DNA of 64,000 nt from Halobacillus naozhouensis. Lineage in GTDB: Bacteria; Bacillota; Bacilli; Bacillales; Halobacillaceae. Location: positions 2,728,001-2,792,000 of the forward strand of contig NZ_CP121671.1 of NCBI RefSeq assembly GCF_029714185.1, read 5' to 3'. The position numbers and the translations under genes are program-made. Positions 20,342 through 28,963 of the stretch are shown one piece after another (position 1 is the first letter of the stretch; each line of letters opens with the position of its first letter). The notes below the pieces were generated by a model, which saw nothing but the letters and a program-made list of their open reading frames with translations, was not told the DNA's origin and searched no databases.

Positions 20342-21732
20342 ACTGATCCCCCTAATACAGATAACATAGGCCGAAGCTTCACGGCTGTTTCTTCGTATTC
20401 CGCATCAGGATCAGAATCTTCTACGACCCCACATCCAGCAAATAAAGAAGCTTCATCCTGTTGAAGCAGTGCGGAACGGATCGCTACTGCAAACTCCCCA
20501 TTATTATGACCATCAAACCAGCCAACAGGGCCCGCATACCAGCCTCGATTTAATGTTTCATGTTTCCTGATATAATCAACAGATTGCTTCTGAGGCATGC
20601 CCCCAAGTGCTGGAGTTGGGTGAAGTTTCTCCACAACATCAAGCAGTGTATACCCTTGTTCAAGAGTGGCTGTTACAGGAGTATATAAATGCTGTAAATT
20701 GCGGAGCGGATAAACGACTGGTGCACTAGGAATATCAACATTATAGCAACACGCTTCCACAGCTTCCCTAATCATCTGAACAACAAAATCATGCTCCTGA
20801 CGATTTTTTGGATCATTCAGAAGCTGCTGACTGAGGAGGTGATCCTCCTTTTTATCCTTCCCACGTGGAATAGTTCCCGCTAAACAAGTAGAGACAAGCT
20901 TCTGATTTTCTAATTTAGCCAGCCTTTCCGGCGTCGCCCCGATAAAATAATCTCCACCATTTTCGAAAACAAAAATATAGCTATTTTGTTGAGTCTCGCA
21001 TAATTCCTCCACGATTGCGGCCAATTCAACTAAGGCATCAAATTTCACACGCAGTTCACGGGCCAGTACAACTTTCCCTAGCTTTCCTTGCTTAATATCA
21101 TCGGTAGCTTGCTTGACACTCTGTTTCCATTTCTCCGCTTCCGTTTCCACCCATGCTGTTTGTTTGGGCAGATTCAACTCTTGACGAGCCCCGTGTAAAA
21201 GATGATGTTGCTGCTCCTCTATTTGGCGAATAATTTGCTGCTTATGATCTTCCTCAAAAATCAGCAAGTTTGTCGTCAAGTACGATTTTGAGCCTTTATT
21301 CGTCAACAAATAGGCCGGAACCGTCATCTGGCAGTCAGGAAAGCCCTCCCATGGAGTTGAATTATTCTGGTTGGCATCGAAGCTAAAGCCTCCCAGCGTG
21401 ACAAGGCCTGTCCCTTTTTCATAGTACGGGTCGTATACTTGGGCTTCGTTCATAAGTTCATTCCAGTTTGATTCTATTTTCCTGAATCGGTTCGGGTGAG
21501 CTGCTGTCATCCTGTGAGCAGCACCTACACCTGCCATCGTGAAATCCTCATCTGCACTTTTCCAAAATAAACGATGCTGGTCTACCTTCTGTGATCGATC
21601 CAAAAAGGTAAAAGCCTCTGTATAATCTATTTCATTCACAAAACTGATAAGTTGCGGCTTTCTTTCAGAAGTCGCCTTATTAATCGCTTCCTCAACCATT
21701 TCATCTATTTGAGGCACTTTTATATGAAGCAT
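20338..21732 (-). CDS. menF: isochorismate synthase MenF
   Basis: A 464-residue chorismate-binding enzyme converting chorismate to isochorismate, the first step of the pathway. The C-terminal catalytic half shows VLARELRV, the FIGATPERL region, KLHPTPALGGMP and GWYAGPVGWFD. The N-terminal half is the usual variable domain. Start ATG 21732 is preceded by GGGAGG; the upstream frame extension is not supported. First gene of menFDHBEC, the B. subtilis order. Confidence 0.97.
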   Translation of the reverse strand: MLHIKVPQIDEMVEEAINKATSERKPQLISFVNEIDYTEAFTFLDRSQKVDQHRLFWKSADEDFTMAGVGAAHRMTAAHPNRFRKIESNWNELMNEAQVYDPYYEKGTGLVTLGGFSFDANQNNSTPWEGFPDCQMTVPAYLLTNKGSKSYLTTNLLIFEEDHKQQIIRQIEEQQHHLLHGARQELNLPKQTAWVETEAEKWKQSVKQATDDIKQGKLGKVVLARELRVKFDALVELAAIVEELCETQQNSYIFVFENGGDYFIGATPERLAKLENQKLVSTCLAGTIPRGKDKKEDHLLSQQLLNDPKNRQEHDFVVQMIREAVEACCYNVDIPSAPVVYPLRNLQHLYTPVTATLEQGYTLLDVVEKLHPTPALGGMPQKQSVDYIRKHETLNRGWYAGPVGWFDGHNNGEFAVAIRSALLQQDEASLFAGCGVVEDSDPDAEYEETAVKLRPMLSVLGGSV

Positions 21733-21821
21733 TAAAATTCCTCCCACCCCAGTTAGGGACGTTGCATTATATTAAGATAAATCATTTACACACCATTTAT
21801 AAAAGATAGTGATCCTCTTCT

Positions 21822-21850
21822 ATTTTATTCTCTTTTTTATCTTGACTCAA
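21822..21850 (-). promoter_or_regulatory. promoter of the menFDHBEC operon
   Basis: The minus strand has TTGAGT (21845-21850), 17 bases, then TAAAAT (21822-21827), giving a leader of about 80 bases before menF. Confidence 0.6.
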
Positions 21851-21886
21851 GGAATCTTAATCGGTTCCTGCATATTCTTACAAGGA

Positions 21887-21915
21887 TTGACACCAGAGGA
21901 CTGTTTGCCTAAACT
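21887..21915 (+). promoter_or_regulatory. promoter of menA
   Basis: A perfect TTGACA (21887-21892), 17 bases, then TAAACT (21910-21915). The start codon is about 48 bases further on. It is back to back with the menF promoter. Confidence 0.6.
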
Positions 21916-21962
21916 TAAGTTGATATTATATTACTAGTTTGATTACAAGGGAGATGACACCC

Positions 21963-22910
21963 ATGAGTTCTGTTTCAAATCAAAATATGAGAGCTTCCTT
22001 GAATGAACGTGACGGATTTCAAGTTTGGTGGAGGTTACTGCGTCCTCATACGTTAACCGCTGCTTTCGTACCCGTATTCGTGGGGACGATGCTTGCTGCT
22101 CTGGATCATGGGATTCATCTTGGATTATTTGCTGCAATGCTTTTCGCTTCGGTCTTAATTCAGGCTGCCACAAATATGTTTAACGAATATTATGATTTCG
22201 TCAGAGGTTTAGACAATGAGAACTCTGTTGGAATAGGCGGAACGATTGTGCGGGATGGAATCCGACCGCGAACGATTTTAAACTTAGCCATCGGCTTCCT
22301 CGTAGTGGCTACATTGCTTGGTGTTTATATCTGCGCCTCTTCCAGTTGGTGGGTGGCTGTGATCGGTCTAGTCTCCATGCTGCTAGGGTATCTTTACTCA
22401 GGCGGTCCTTACCCGATAGCCTACACCCCATTAGGAGAGCTAGCTGCAGGGCTATTCATGGGCACAATCATTATTGGCATAAGTTATTATATCCAATCAT
22501 TGAGTTTAACATGGGAAGTTATTGTGATCTCGGTTCCAGTGGCGATATTTATTGGAGCGATCAACTTGGCAAACAACATTCGTGACCGCGTCGGGGACGC
22601 TGAAAACGGCCGCAAAACTATAGCCATTTTATTCGGCCATCATGGAGCTGTCCGCTTCTTATTAAGCTTATATGTGATTGCCTATGGAATAACTGTAGTG
22701 TTAACCGCAATAGGAATGCTTCCCATCTGGTCTATCTTTACATTGCTTAGCATTAGAAAAGGCATCCAATCTATACGGGGATTTGCTGGGGAGAAATCCC
22801 CATTAGAAATGATGCCGGCCATGAAGGCAACGGCACAGACCAATACCTTATACGGTTTATTACTAGGAATTTCACTTCTATTGCAATTGTTTTTCCCCTT
22901 TTCATTTTAG
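21963..22910 (+). CDS. menA: 1,4-dihydroxy-2-naphthoate prenyltransferase
   Basis: A 315-residue polytopic UbiA-family membrane enzyme that attaches the polyprenyl tail to DHNA. The two aspartate-rich motifs are plain: NEYYDFVRGLD (residues 74-84) and NNIRDRVGDAENGRKT. Many hydrophobic segments fit the usual nine-helix fold. ATG 21963 lies 9 bases after AAGGGAG; ATG 21954 is too close. Divergent from menF, so all DHNA-forming and prenylating steps are in one locus (in B. subtilis menA is elsewhere). Confidence 0.95.
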   Translation: MSSVSNQNMRASLNERDGFQVWWRLLRPHTLTAAFVPVFVGTMLAALDHGIHLGLFAAMLFASVLIQAATNMFNEYYDFVRGLDNENSVGIGGTIVRDGIRPRTILNLAIGFLVVATLLGVYICASSSWWVAVIGLVSMLLGYLYSGGPYPIAYTPLGELAAGLFMGTIIIGISYYIQSLSLTWEVIVISVPVAIFIGAINLANNIRDRVGDAENGRKTIAILFGHHGAVRFLLSLYVIAYGITVVLTAIGMLPIWSIFTLLSIRKGIQSIRGFAGEKSPLEMMPAMKATAQTNTLYGLLLGISLLLQLFFPFSF

Positions 22911-22948
22911 CTAGTATAAGAGCAGTTGAAATGGAAGGCAACCTTATT

Positions 22949-22988
22949 ACAACCCGAGCTCAAAAAACAGGCCGGGTTGTTTTTTTGG
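22949..22988 (+). terminator. menA terminator
   Basis: AACCCGAGC and GCCGGGTT arms (one bulge) are followed by seven or more T. Confidence 0.75.
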
Positions 22989-23071
22989 GGGATAGGATAA
23001 GCTGGAAATACCTCATCTTTATATATGTTTGATATTATGAAATCAGGGAATTAAAAATAGAGGATGATAAA

Positions 23072-23467
23072 ATGGATATATCTATACAAAACACATTAAT
23101 GGAAGCACTAGGAATGGAAGTTATCGAAGCCAGGCCGGACAAAGTTATCCTTAAAATGCCTGTAGACCATCGCACACATCAGCCGATGGGCTTTCTCCAT
23201 GGGGGAGCAAGTGTAGCACTGGCTGAATCCGCTGCAAGCATTGGGTCCTTTTTAAATATTGATCCAGAACGACAGCAGATTTTTGGAATTGAGATTAATG
23301 CTAACCATACGAAAAGTATACGCTCCGGGTTTGTTTATGGCACTGCCATCCCCCACCACCGTGGCAAAACAACTATGGTTTGGGAAATTCGAATAGAAGG
23401 TGAAGACCACCAATTGATCTCTATTTCAAGGTGTACGGTGGGGGTCGTGTCCCGCCAAAGTTCCTAG
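23072..23467 (+). CDS. hotdog-fold thioesterase, probable DHNA-CoA hydrolase
   Basis: A 131-residue PaaI/YuxO-type thioesterase. The core motif is complete: GFLHGGASVALAES, with His43-Gly-Gly and Glu52 as the likely catalytic acid, as in DHNA-CoA and 4-hydroxybenzoyl-CoA thioesterases. Its place right after menA, and the absence of another candidate for the DHNA-CoA to DHNA step in the locus, make that role likely; this is inference. ATG 23072 is preceded by GAGGATG. It could otherwise be a general housekeeping acyl-CoA thioesterase. Confidence 0.82.
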   Translation: MDISIQNTLMEALGMEVIEARPDKVILKMPVDHRTHQPMGFLHGGASVALAESAASIGSFLNIDPERQQIFGIEINANHTKSIRSGFVYGTAIPHHRGKTTMVWEIRIEGEDHQLISISRCTVGVVSRQSS

Positions 23468-23495
23468 CCGCTTCCAACTAATTAGGAGTGAAATA

Positions 23496-23864
23496 ATGTT
23501 AACTGATAAACAGTTGAATGAATTCAAACAACAGCTAGAAGCAATGAAAGAAGAAGCGGAACAAGAGTTGGCTAAATTTCAAAACCAGCAGAAAAATAGT
23601 GAAGACCCTAATGATAAGGAAGGTGAACTTTCCAGTGTAGCTGATCACCCTGGAGATCTAGGAACTTCACAATTTGAAAAAGAGAAAGAGTATACACTTC
23701 ATGAGCAAACACGGGAAAAGCTAAAAGAAATTTATGCTGCTCTTGATCGGATTAAAGATGGTAGTTATGGAAAGAGTGAAAAGTCGGGAGAGCCGATCCC
23801 GCTTGAACGTCTAAAGGCAATGCCGACAGCGAGAATGACCGTAGAGGAAGCAGAAAGCACCTGA
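23496..23864 (+). CDS. short YteA/DksA-like protein lacking zinc-finger cysteines
   Basis: A 122-residue TraR/DksA-related protein of the Bacillus YteA group. The N-terminal half is a coiled coil (QLNEFKQQLEAMKEEAEQEL), the middle has DHPGDLGTSQFEKEKE, and the end has a GSYGKSEKSGEPIPLERL segment. In zinc-containing relatives that segment carries a CxxC-type finger; here the positions are Lys and Ser, so no zinc. It is about half the length of B. subtilis YteA (239 residues). YteA-like proteins are linked to sporulation. Ribosome site TTAGGAGTG; a hairpin at 23871-23893 follows. Confidence 0.8.
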   Translation: MLTDKQLNEFKQQLEAMKEEAEQELAKFQNQQKNSEDPNDKEGELSSVADHPGDLGTSQFEKEKEYTLHEQTREKLKEIYAALDRIKDGSYGKSEKSGEPIPLERLKAMPTARMTVEEAEST

Positions 23865-23869
23865 AGAAG

Positions 23870-23895
23870 GAGAGCGGTCCATACGCTCTCCTAAA
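23870..23895 (+). terminator. terminator-like hairpin after the YteA-like gene
   Basis: GGAGAGCG and CGCTCTCC arms around a seven-base loop lie just past the stop; the T-rich tail is interrupted. Confidence 0.6.
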
Positions 23896-23940
23896 TTTCT
23901 GTTTTTATAACGCTAGAAAAATTCGTTCTCTATGAGACAT

Positions 23941-24537
23941 TTATGCAGCGGAAGAGGTCTTTATCCGTTTCTGCTCAATCCACGGCTTAAGTTTAATAAA
24001 CAGTGGGATAAATAATATTCCAACAATGACTCCCTTTAGTGCATTAAAGGGAAGAATTGCCCCTACAACCGTCAACCATTTTACTTGATCAGACATTGTT
24101 TCCCACCCCATAAACCAGCTATATGCAGGTAAAAAAAGAAAATAATTGAGGACGCTCATCCCTATCGCCATGATAACAGAGCCTGTAATTAACCCCGAAA
24201 CAAGGCTTTTTACGTTCTTAAATTTGTGATAGAACATGGAAACAGGCACGATGAATAAAACGCCGGCCATAAAGTTACTAACAACTCCTACAGGATCAGC
24301 TGCTCCTGTATAAATTAAATAAAGAGTATTTTTCAAACCTTCCACAATGATCCCCGCTGCTGGAGTAAACAGAATAGCAGCAACAAGCGCAGGAACTTCA
24401 CTGAAATCAATTTTCAAATATTGAGGAAGCATTGGTAACGGAAAATTTAGCAGCATTAAAATCATCGAAATACTTCCAAACAATGATAATATAATTAACT
24501 TTAATAGCTTTGATGATTGACCTGTGTACGGGTTCAT
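23941..24537 (-). CDS. ribU: riboflavin ECF transporter S component
   Basis: A 198-residue membrane protein of the RibU (YpaA) family, the substrate-capturing subunit of an energy-coupling-factor importer for riboflavin. It has about six hydrophobic segments with family traits such as LKIDFSEVPALVAA and GLKNTLYLIYTG. The ATP-binding EcfA/A' and EcfT partners are not in this window. Start ATG 24537 follows GAAGGAGGAG. The FMN riboswitch upstream independently supports the substrate. Confidence 0.93.
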   Translation of the reverse strand: MNPYTGQSSKLLKLIILSLFGSISMILMLLNFPLPMLPQYLKIDFSEVPALVAAILFTPAAGIIVEGLKNTLYLIYTGAADPVGVVSNFMAGVLFIVPVSMFYHKFKNVKSLVSGLITGSVIMAIGMSVLNYFLFLPAYSWFMGWETMSDQVKWLTVVGAILPFNALKGVIVGILFIPLFIKLKPWIEQKRIKTSSAA

Positions 24538-24611
24538 CAACAATCTCCTCCTTCATCTTTTGCATCGATTCAAAATCCCAGATGAAGGTAACCGAAAGAC
24601 AAGTTCCCATA

Positions 24612-24641
24612 TAAAAAACCTTAAGCAACAGGGCTTAAGGT
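24612..24641 (-). terminator. attenuator terminator of the FMN riboswitch
   Basis: The minus strand has CCTTAAGC and GCTTAAGG arms, then TTTTTT, between the aptamer and ribU. Confidence 0.8.
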
Positions 24642-24698
24642 TAGAGGTTTGTCCATAGGAAAGTAAAGGCAGGTTCCTCACCTACCATTCCACTCGAC

Positions 24699-24842
24699 AT
24701 CTTCTCCCATCCAGACTTTAACTGTCGGTCCCGGAATTCAACCGGGTCCACCGTCAGGCTAAACACCTAACGGGTCACGGACTTAGAATACTTTTGAAGT
24801 ATTCCTTACCGTCGGTCGGGAATTGCACCCTGCCCCGAAGAT
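24699..24842 (-). promoter_or_regulatory. FMN riboswitch (RFN element) controlling ribU
   Basis: The minus strand begins ATCTTCGGGGCAGGGTG, continues with AATTCCCGACCGACGGT, CCGTGACCC and AATTCCGGGACCGACAGT, and closes with GTCTGGATGGGAGAAGAT, the full conserved RFN set. It should repress ribU when FMN is ample. Confidence 0.97.
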
Positions 24843-24912
24843 TTGAATCGATATTATATAATTAAGCTAATCTTACAAAAAAGCGAACGAAATTGCAATA
24901 TTTTTTTTATGC

Positions 24913-25386
24913 TTACTCAGTGAGTTCAAGTTCCATAATTATCGTTTCACCTTTTATAACATTAGATTGTGACGTATAGGAGAACTGAGCAACTTGGTTA
25001 CGATTCATAATTACAATTGGAGAGGCAAGACTGGAAAGTTCCCGTGTTACTTTTGCTAAATCGAACGTAATTAGAGAATCGCCCCTTGAAACACGACTTT
25101 TCTCTTTTATATTTGTCTCGAATCCTACACCTTCCAGCTCTTCTGCATCGATTCCAACTTGTAGTAACAATTCAACACCTGTATCTGTTAATAAATTTAC
25201 AGCATCTTTGGTCGGAAAAATTTGTGTAACTTCACCCGATACGGGAGCAACCATTTCTCCCTCAGTTGGCTCAATTGCTATTCCTTCGCCCATCATCTTG
25301 TTAGAAAACTTCTGTTTCGGAACATCGGACAGCTGAATTATTTTCCCAGAGAAAGGGCTACTAATCATAATTTTATTTTGTGTCAC
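24913..25386 (-). CDS. EIIA-Glc-like protein lacking both phosphotransfer histidines
   Basis: A 157-residue protein that matches the whole glucose-type EIIA domain: GKIIQLSDVP, FSNKMMGEGIAI, MVAPVSGEV, GVELLLQVGID and GETIIMEL. The two active-site histidines of EIIA-Glc (75 and 90 in E. coli) fall at Asp61 (TKDAVNL) and Gln76 (LLLQVG). Phosphate relay in the sugar PTS is therefore not expected. It starts with GTG behind GGGGGAT, 22 bp after the YerD-like gene, so they probably form one transcript. It may be a binding or regulatory relic of EIIA. Family placement is firm; role unknown. Confidence 0.85.
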   Translation of the reverse strand: MTQNKIMISSPFSGKIIQLSDVPKQKFSNKMMGEGIAIEPTEGEMVAPVSGEVTQIFPTKDAVNLLTDTGVELLLQVGIDAEELEGVGFETNIKEKSRVSRGDSLITFDLAKVTRELSSLASPIVIMNRNQVAQFSYTSQSNVIKGETIIMELELTE

Positions 25387-25408
25387 TTTAAATCCCCCTC
25401 TACAACGA

Positions 25409-27004
25409 TCAAGGTTTTACTACTTCCGCAGATGGAAAGATATTCTCTAATGATTGAAGACGCCCATGTTCATCACGATAAACAATATGTTTGCGCTCAA
25501 ATTTAGTAGGGCAGTCAATACCCACGGAAGCTGCCAAATTGTATAGACCATCCCTTATGGATAATACATAATTACAGGTTCGGAACGACTTTTCTTCTAC
25601 AATTAAGGCTTTTTGAAGATCGGGGTTCGTAGTGGCCACTCCCACCGGACAATTATTCGTATGACAAATTTCAGCCTGAATGCAGCCTACAGAGAACATC
25701 ATTCCTCTGGCAATATTTACTAGATCGGCACCCATCGCGAGAGCCATTGCAACTTTGTCAGGAGATATTAGCTGACCTGATGCAAACACTTTCACACGAT
25801 CTCGCACATTATATTTCTTCAACATATCGTCTACTACAGGCAGGGCGGAGTTAATTGGCAGACCGGTCGCATCTGCAAGTTCCTGGTAAGACGCACCCGT
25901 GCCCCCTTCCCCTCCATCAACTGTAATGAAATCGGGGCCTTCTCGACTGTCTGCCATATGTGATACCATTTCCTCTAATTGTTCAATATTCCCTACCACG
26001 ATCTTCATTCCAATAGGTTTGCCACTTACTTCACGCAACTCCTTCATAAATTCAAACATTTCTTCATTATTACTGAATTGGTAAAAACGGTTGGGGCTAT
26101 CTATGGACTCCCACGGTTCAACATTACGGATTTCAGCAATCTCAGGCGTCACCTTAGCTCCGTCAACGTGCCCGCCTCGTGTTTTTGCACCTTGTGCAAG
26201 CTTCAGTTCAAACGCTTTTACCTCGTCTATTTCACTCTTTCGTTTAAATTCTTCCCATGAAAATTCGCCATCCTTAGTCCGAACACCAAATAACCCTGGT
26301 CCGATTTGGTAAATGATATCCACGCCACCTTTAAGATGGTGATGGGACAATCCGCCTTCTCCAGTATTCATCCATGCACCGCCTGCTAATCCAAGTCCAG
26401 TAGACAGGGCGGTAATTGCCTTTTCACCAAGGGATCCGTAACTCATAGCAGATTGACCAACCAGCCCCTTCACCGTAAAGGGGTGTTTGCATGTATCTCC
26501 CCCAATCACGACTGCTTCCTCATCTGGTAAATAAAATGGATTCGCTTCTTTATAAGAAGGATGCTCCTTGCGTTGGAAAAGCTTTTCTTTATCCACATGA
26601 TACACTTTCGTACGTACTTTATTCTCGTTATCGACAAGCATTTCTTCACGCTGGGTAGGGTACATAGCATTTTTAAGATAATAACCAGGGGCCTCAAAAT
26701 CGCGTTCCGATCCAAAACCGATTAACCGTTTATTATATTTAGCTGAAATATATGTACCCTCCATTTGGTTTCGGGTAAATGGTTTCCCCTCATTATCATC
26801 GTTAAATAAATATTGTCGTAATTCAGGTCCCATTTTTTCAGTGATATATCTCATCTTTCCAAGAATAGGGTAATTTCTTAGGATCGAATGGCTTTCCTGC
26901 CTCTTATCTTTCAACATTATTCTTATAATAAGTATAGTTATAGCTAAAATTATGGCAAAAAAAACAGACATAATCCCTATCAATAGCAGAGCTGCTATTT
27001 CCAT
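25409..27004 (-). CDS. yerD: FMN-binding glutamate-synthase-like protein (YerD family)
   Basis: A 531-residue protein. Residues 1-30 form one membrane helix (ALLLIGIMSVFFAIILAITI), followed by the GltS FMN/Fe-S domain. It shows GLVGQSAMSYGSLGEKA, GAKTRGGHVDG, VDGGEGGTGA and the 3Fe-4S cysteines in CIQAEICHTNNCPVG. The glutaminase domain of true glutamate synthase is absent, so it cannot use glutamine alone. Relatives are called YerD in B. subtilis; the electron donor and substrate are not established. ATG 27004 has GAAGGAG upstream. Followed by the EIIA-like gene. Confidence 0.9.
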   Translation of the reverse strand: MEIAALLLIGIMSVFFAIILAITILIIRIMLKDKRQESHSILRNYPILGKMRYITEKMGPELRQYLFNDDNEGKPFTRNQMEGTYISAKYNKRLIGFGSERDFEAPGYYLKNAMYPTQREEMLVDNENKVRTKVYHVDKEKLFQRKEHPSYKEANPFYLPDEEAVVIGGDTCKHPFTVKGLVGQSAMSYGSLGEKAITALSTGLGLAGGAWMNTGEGGLSHHHLKGGVDIIYQIGPGLFGVRTKDGEFSWEEFKRKSEIDEVKAFELKLAQGAKTRGGHVDGAKVTPEIAEIRNVEPWESIDSPNRFYQFSNNEEMFEFMKELREVSGKPIGMKIVVGNIEQLEEMVSHMADSREGPDFITVDGGEGGTGASYQELADATGLPINSALPVVDDMLKKYNVRDRVKVFASGQLISPDKVAMALAMGADLVNIARGMMFSVGCIQAEICHTNNCPVGVATTNPDLQKALIVEEKSFRTCNYVLSIRDGLYNLAASVGIDCPTKFERKHIVYRDEHGRLQSLENIFPSAEVVKP

Positions 27005-27087
27005 AAGACCACTCCTTCGAATGTAAATCATTCAACTCTTCCTAGTTTCATATACCACATATCCCATATTCTCAATCATTTTTTAGC

Positions 27088-27124
27088 AAAAATAAAAACC
27101 CTGGCTATGCGCCAGAGTTTCATT
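27088..27124 (-). terminator. terminator of the M42 peptidase gene
   Basis: The minus strand has ACTCTGGC and GCCAGGGT arms, then TTTTTATTTTTG, after the stop. Confidence 0.8.
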
Positions 27125-27125
27125 T

Positions 27126-28184
27126 TTAGTCTTCTAAAGGGTTTAAGCTTTCTTCACCAGTCAGGTTGGCGATCATATCAACTAAAAGATCGATTTCTTC
27201 ATTCATATCTTTTATACTGACCGTCTCTACAGGTGAGTGCATATAGCGTAATGGAAGAGAGACAAGACTAACCGGAACTCCTTGCCCGGTTAAACGCATG
27301 CGATCTGCATCAGTCCCAGTCATACGAGGTGTTAATTCATACTGCAAATCTAGGTTTAAAGAGGTCGCACTCTTCTCGAGCAGCTGATTGATTTTTCGAT
27401 TGATCGGCGCTCCTTTAGCTAATACGGGCCCCCCTTCCAGGCGGACATCTCCATACTTGTTTTTGTTTACACCAGGATAATCCGTGGCAAAGGTGACGTC
27501 ACAAGCGATCGCCATTGTTGGTTGAATGCCAGCCGCCGCGAAATAGGCACCTCCCATGTTAGTTTCCTCGTTAACTGTACTAACTGCATACACGCCTACG
27601 TTAATGTTTCGTTGTGCTAGTTTTCTTAACACTTCTCCAACGATAAACTGCCCTGTACGATTATCGAGTCCTCGGCCGGAAATATATCGATCCATCATAA
27701 CTTCTGGATCACGTTTATATACGGCTAAATCACCGATTTGAACAAGCTTTTCCATCTCCTGTTTTGATTTCGCTCCACAGTCGATAAAGAGATCTTCTAA
27801 TCCAAATTCATCCTTTAATCCCCCATGGTGCTGGGCGTTGACCCCAATTACTCCAGTAATGGATTTGTTATTGCCTAGAATAATCACCTTCATCCCAACT
27901 GCAGCTTTAGGATTGACTCCACCCATTTTATCGAAGTGGAGATAGCCTTGGTCATCGATACGGTTAATCACAAGAGCAATTTCATCACAGTGACCGGCAA
28001 GCAGCACCTTGAATTCTGCACCAGGATTTAATACAGCAATGACATTTCCAGCGTTATCCGTTCTTATTTCATCGGCATGTTTATTTATTTCTTTCATCCA
28101 TGATTTCTGAATTTCCATCTCCATACTTGACGGAGAAGGGGTCTGTAACATTTTTAGTAAAAAATTTGTTTGTTTTTTTTCCAA
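27126..28184 (-). CDS. M42 family metallo-aminopeptidase
   Basis: A 352-residue di-metal peptidase of the M42 (glutamyl aminopeptidase / deblocking) family. Metal ligands are visible: AGHCDEIALV (His and Asp), GRGLDNRTG (bridging Asp), the catalytic Glu pair in TVNEETNMGG, an Asp in ACDVTFATD and a C-terminal His in YMHSPVETV. M42 enzymes form tetrahedral dodecamers in the cytoplasm and trim peptides. The start is TTG 28184, nine bases after AGGAGG; the frame continues upstream without a ribosome site. B. subtilis has several paralogues, so I give no symbol. Confidence 0.92.
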   Translation of the reverse strand: MEKKQTNFLLKMLQTPSPSSMEMEIQKSWMKEINKHADEIRTDNAGNVIAVLNPGAEFKVLLAGHCDEIALVINRIDDQGYLHFDKMGGVNPKAAVGMKVIILGNNKSITGVIGVNAQHHGGLKDEFGLEDLFIDCGAKSKQEMEKLVQIGDLAVYKRDPEVMMDRYISGRGLDNRTGQFIVGEVLRKLAQRNINVGVYAVSTVNEETNMGGAYFAAAGIQPTMAIACDVTFATDYPGVNKNKYGDVRLEGGPVLAKGAPINRKINQLLEKSATSLNLDLQYELTPRMTGTDADRMRLTGQGVPVSLVSLPLRYMHSPVETVSIKDMNEEIDLLVDMIANLTGEESLNPLED

Positions 28185-28318
28185 GAAACTAAACCTCCTT
28201 AAATAGTTCACTCTGTTGAAAATTATACCATTCATCATGATTTATTTAAAAACTGCATAATTAATCAACATTTCGGGAAAATGAAGAGCTGTATGCATAG
28301 AAAAGGAGAGAGTTTGAA

Positions 28319-28879
28319 ATGAATTTACATGAATGGTTTCATAAAGGGGTAACACCTGACACTTATATCGAAGCGATGGAACAGCATAAAGAAAACTTAC
28401 TCAGTATCTATGATCAGTTCATGGTTCCTGAGGAGGATCTGTCATTTTTCAACCCGTTAAGGTCCGAGCAGCTCCGAGCCATTGTCATTACCGAAGACTG
28501 GTGTGGAGATGCCATGCTTAATGTACCGATTTATTTACGTATCGCAGAGGCAGGTGGAATTGAGACCCGTTTCCTGAAACGCGATGAAAACCTTGAACTG
28601 ATGGACCAATACCTGACAAATGGAAAATCCCGTTCGATTCCGAAAATTATCGTCATAAATAAAAACGGGGGCGAAATATTTAATTGGGGGCCACGTGCTC
28701 CGAAATTACAGGCGTTTATCGATAAGTCGTTAGCCAGTCTTCCTCCAAATGATGCAGGTGACTTTAAAGAAAAACAACAAGAGATGTTTCAGTTTGTATC
28801 AAAGGCTTACCGTGACAACAAAGAGTTTCACTCATTTGTGTATCAGGATATAAAAAAGCATTTGCTAAATAATGACTAA
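28319..28879 (+). CDS. thioredoxin-fold protein with WCGDA motif
   Basis: A 186-residue thioredoxin-9 family protein. The active-site loop reads TEDWCGDAM: the first cysteine is kept, but the second of CxxC is Ala. It cannot act as a usual dithiol oxidoreductase and might form mixed disulfides or bind thiols. It also shows FLKRDENLELMDQYL and the cis-proline segment RSIPKIIVI. Ribosome site AAAGGAGAG, ATG 28319. A strong hairpin follows. The family is widespread in Bacillales; biological role unknown. Confidence 0.85.
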   Translation: MNLHEWFHKGVTPDTYIEAMEQHKENLLSIYDQFMVPEEDLSFFNPLRSEQLRAIVITEDWCGDAMLNVPIYLRIAEAGGIETRFLKRDENLELMDQYLTNGKSRSIPKIIVINKNGGEIFNWGPRAPKLQAFIDKSLASLPPNDAGDFKEKQQEMFQFVSKAYRDNKEFHSFVYQDIKKHLLNND

Positions 28880-28913
28880 GCATGCCGTTCTTATGACGGC
28901 ATGCTTCCCTTAT
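28879..28913 (+). terminator. terminator after the thioredoxin-fold gene
   Basis: GCATGCCGT and ACGGCATGC arms are followed by TTCCCTT. The T tract is imperfect. Confidence 0.65.
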
Positions 28914-28963
28914 GTTTGAATCCTTTCCCTGGGAGCCATACTAGTAGATAAAAAAGGGGATTT

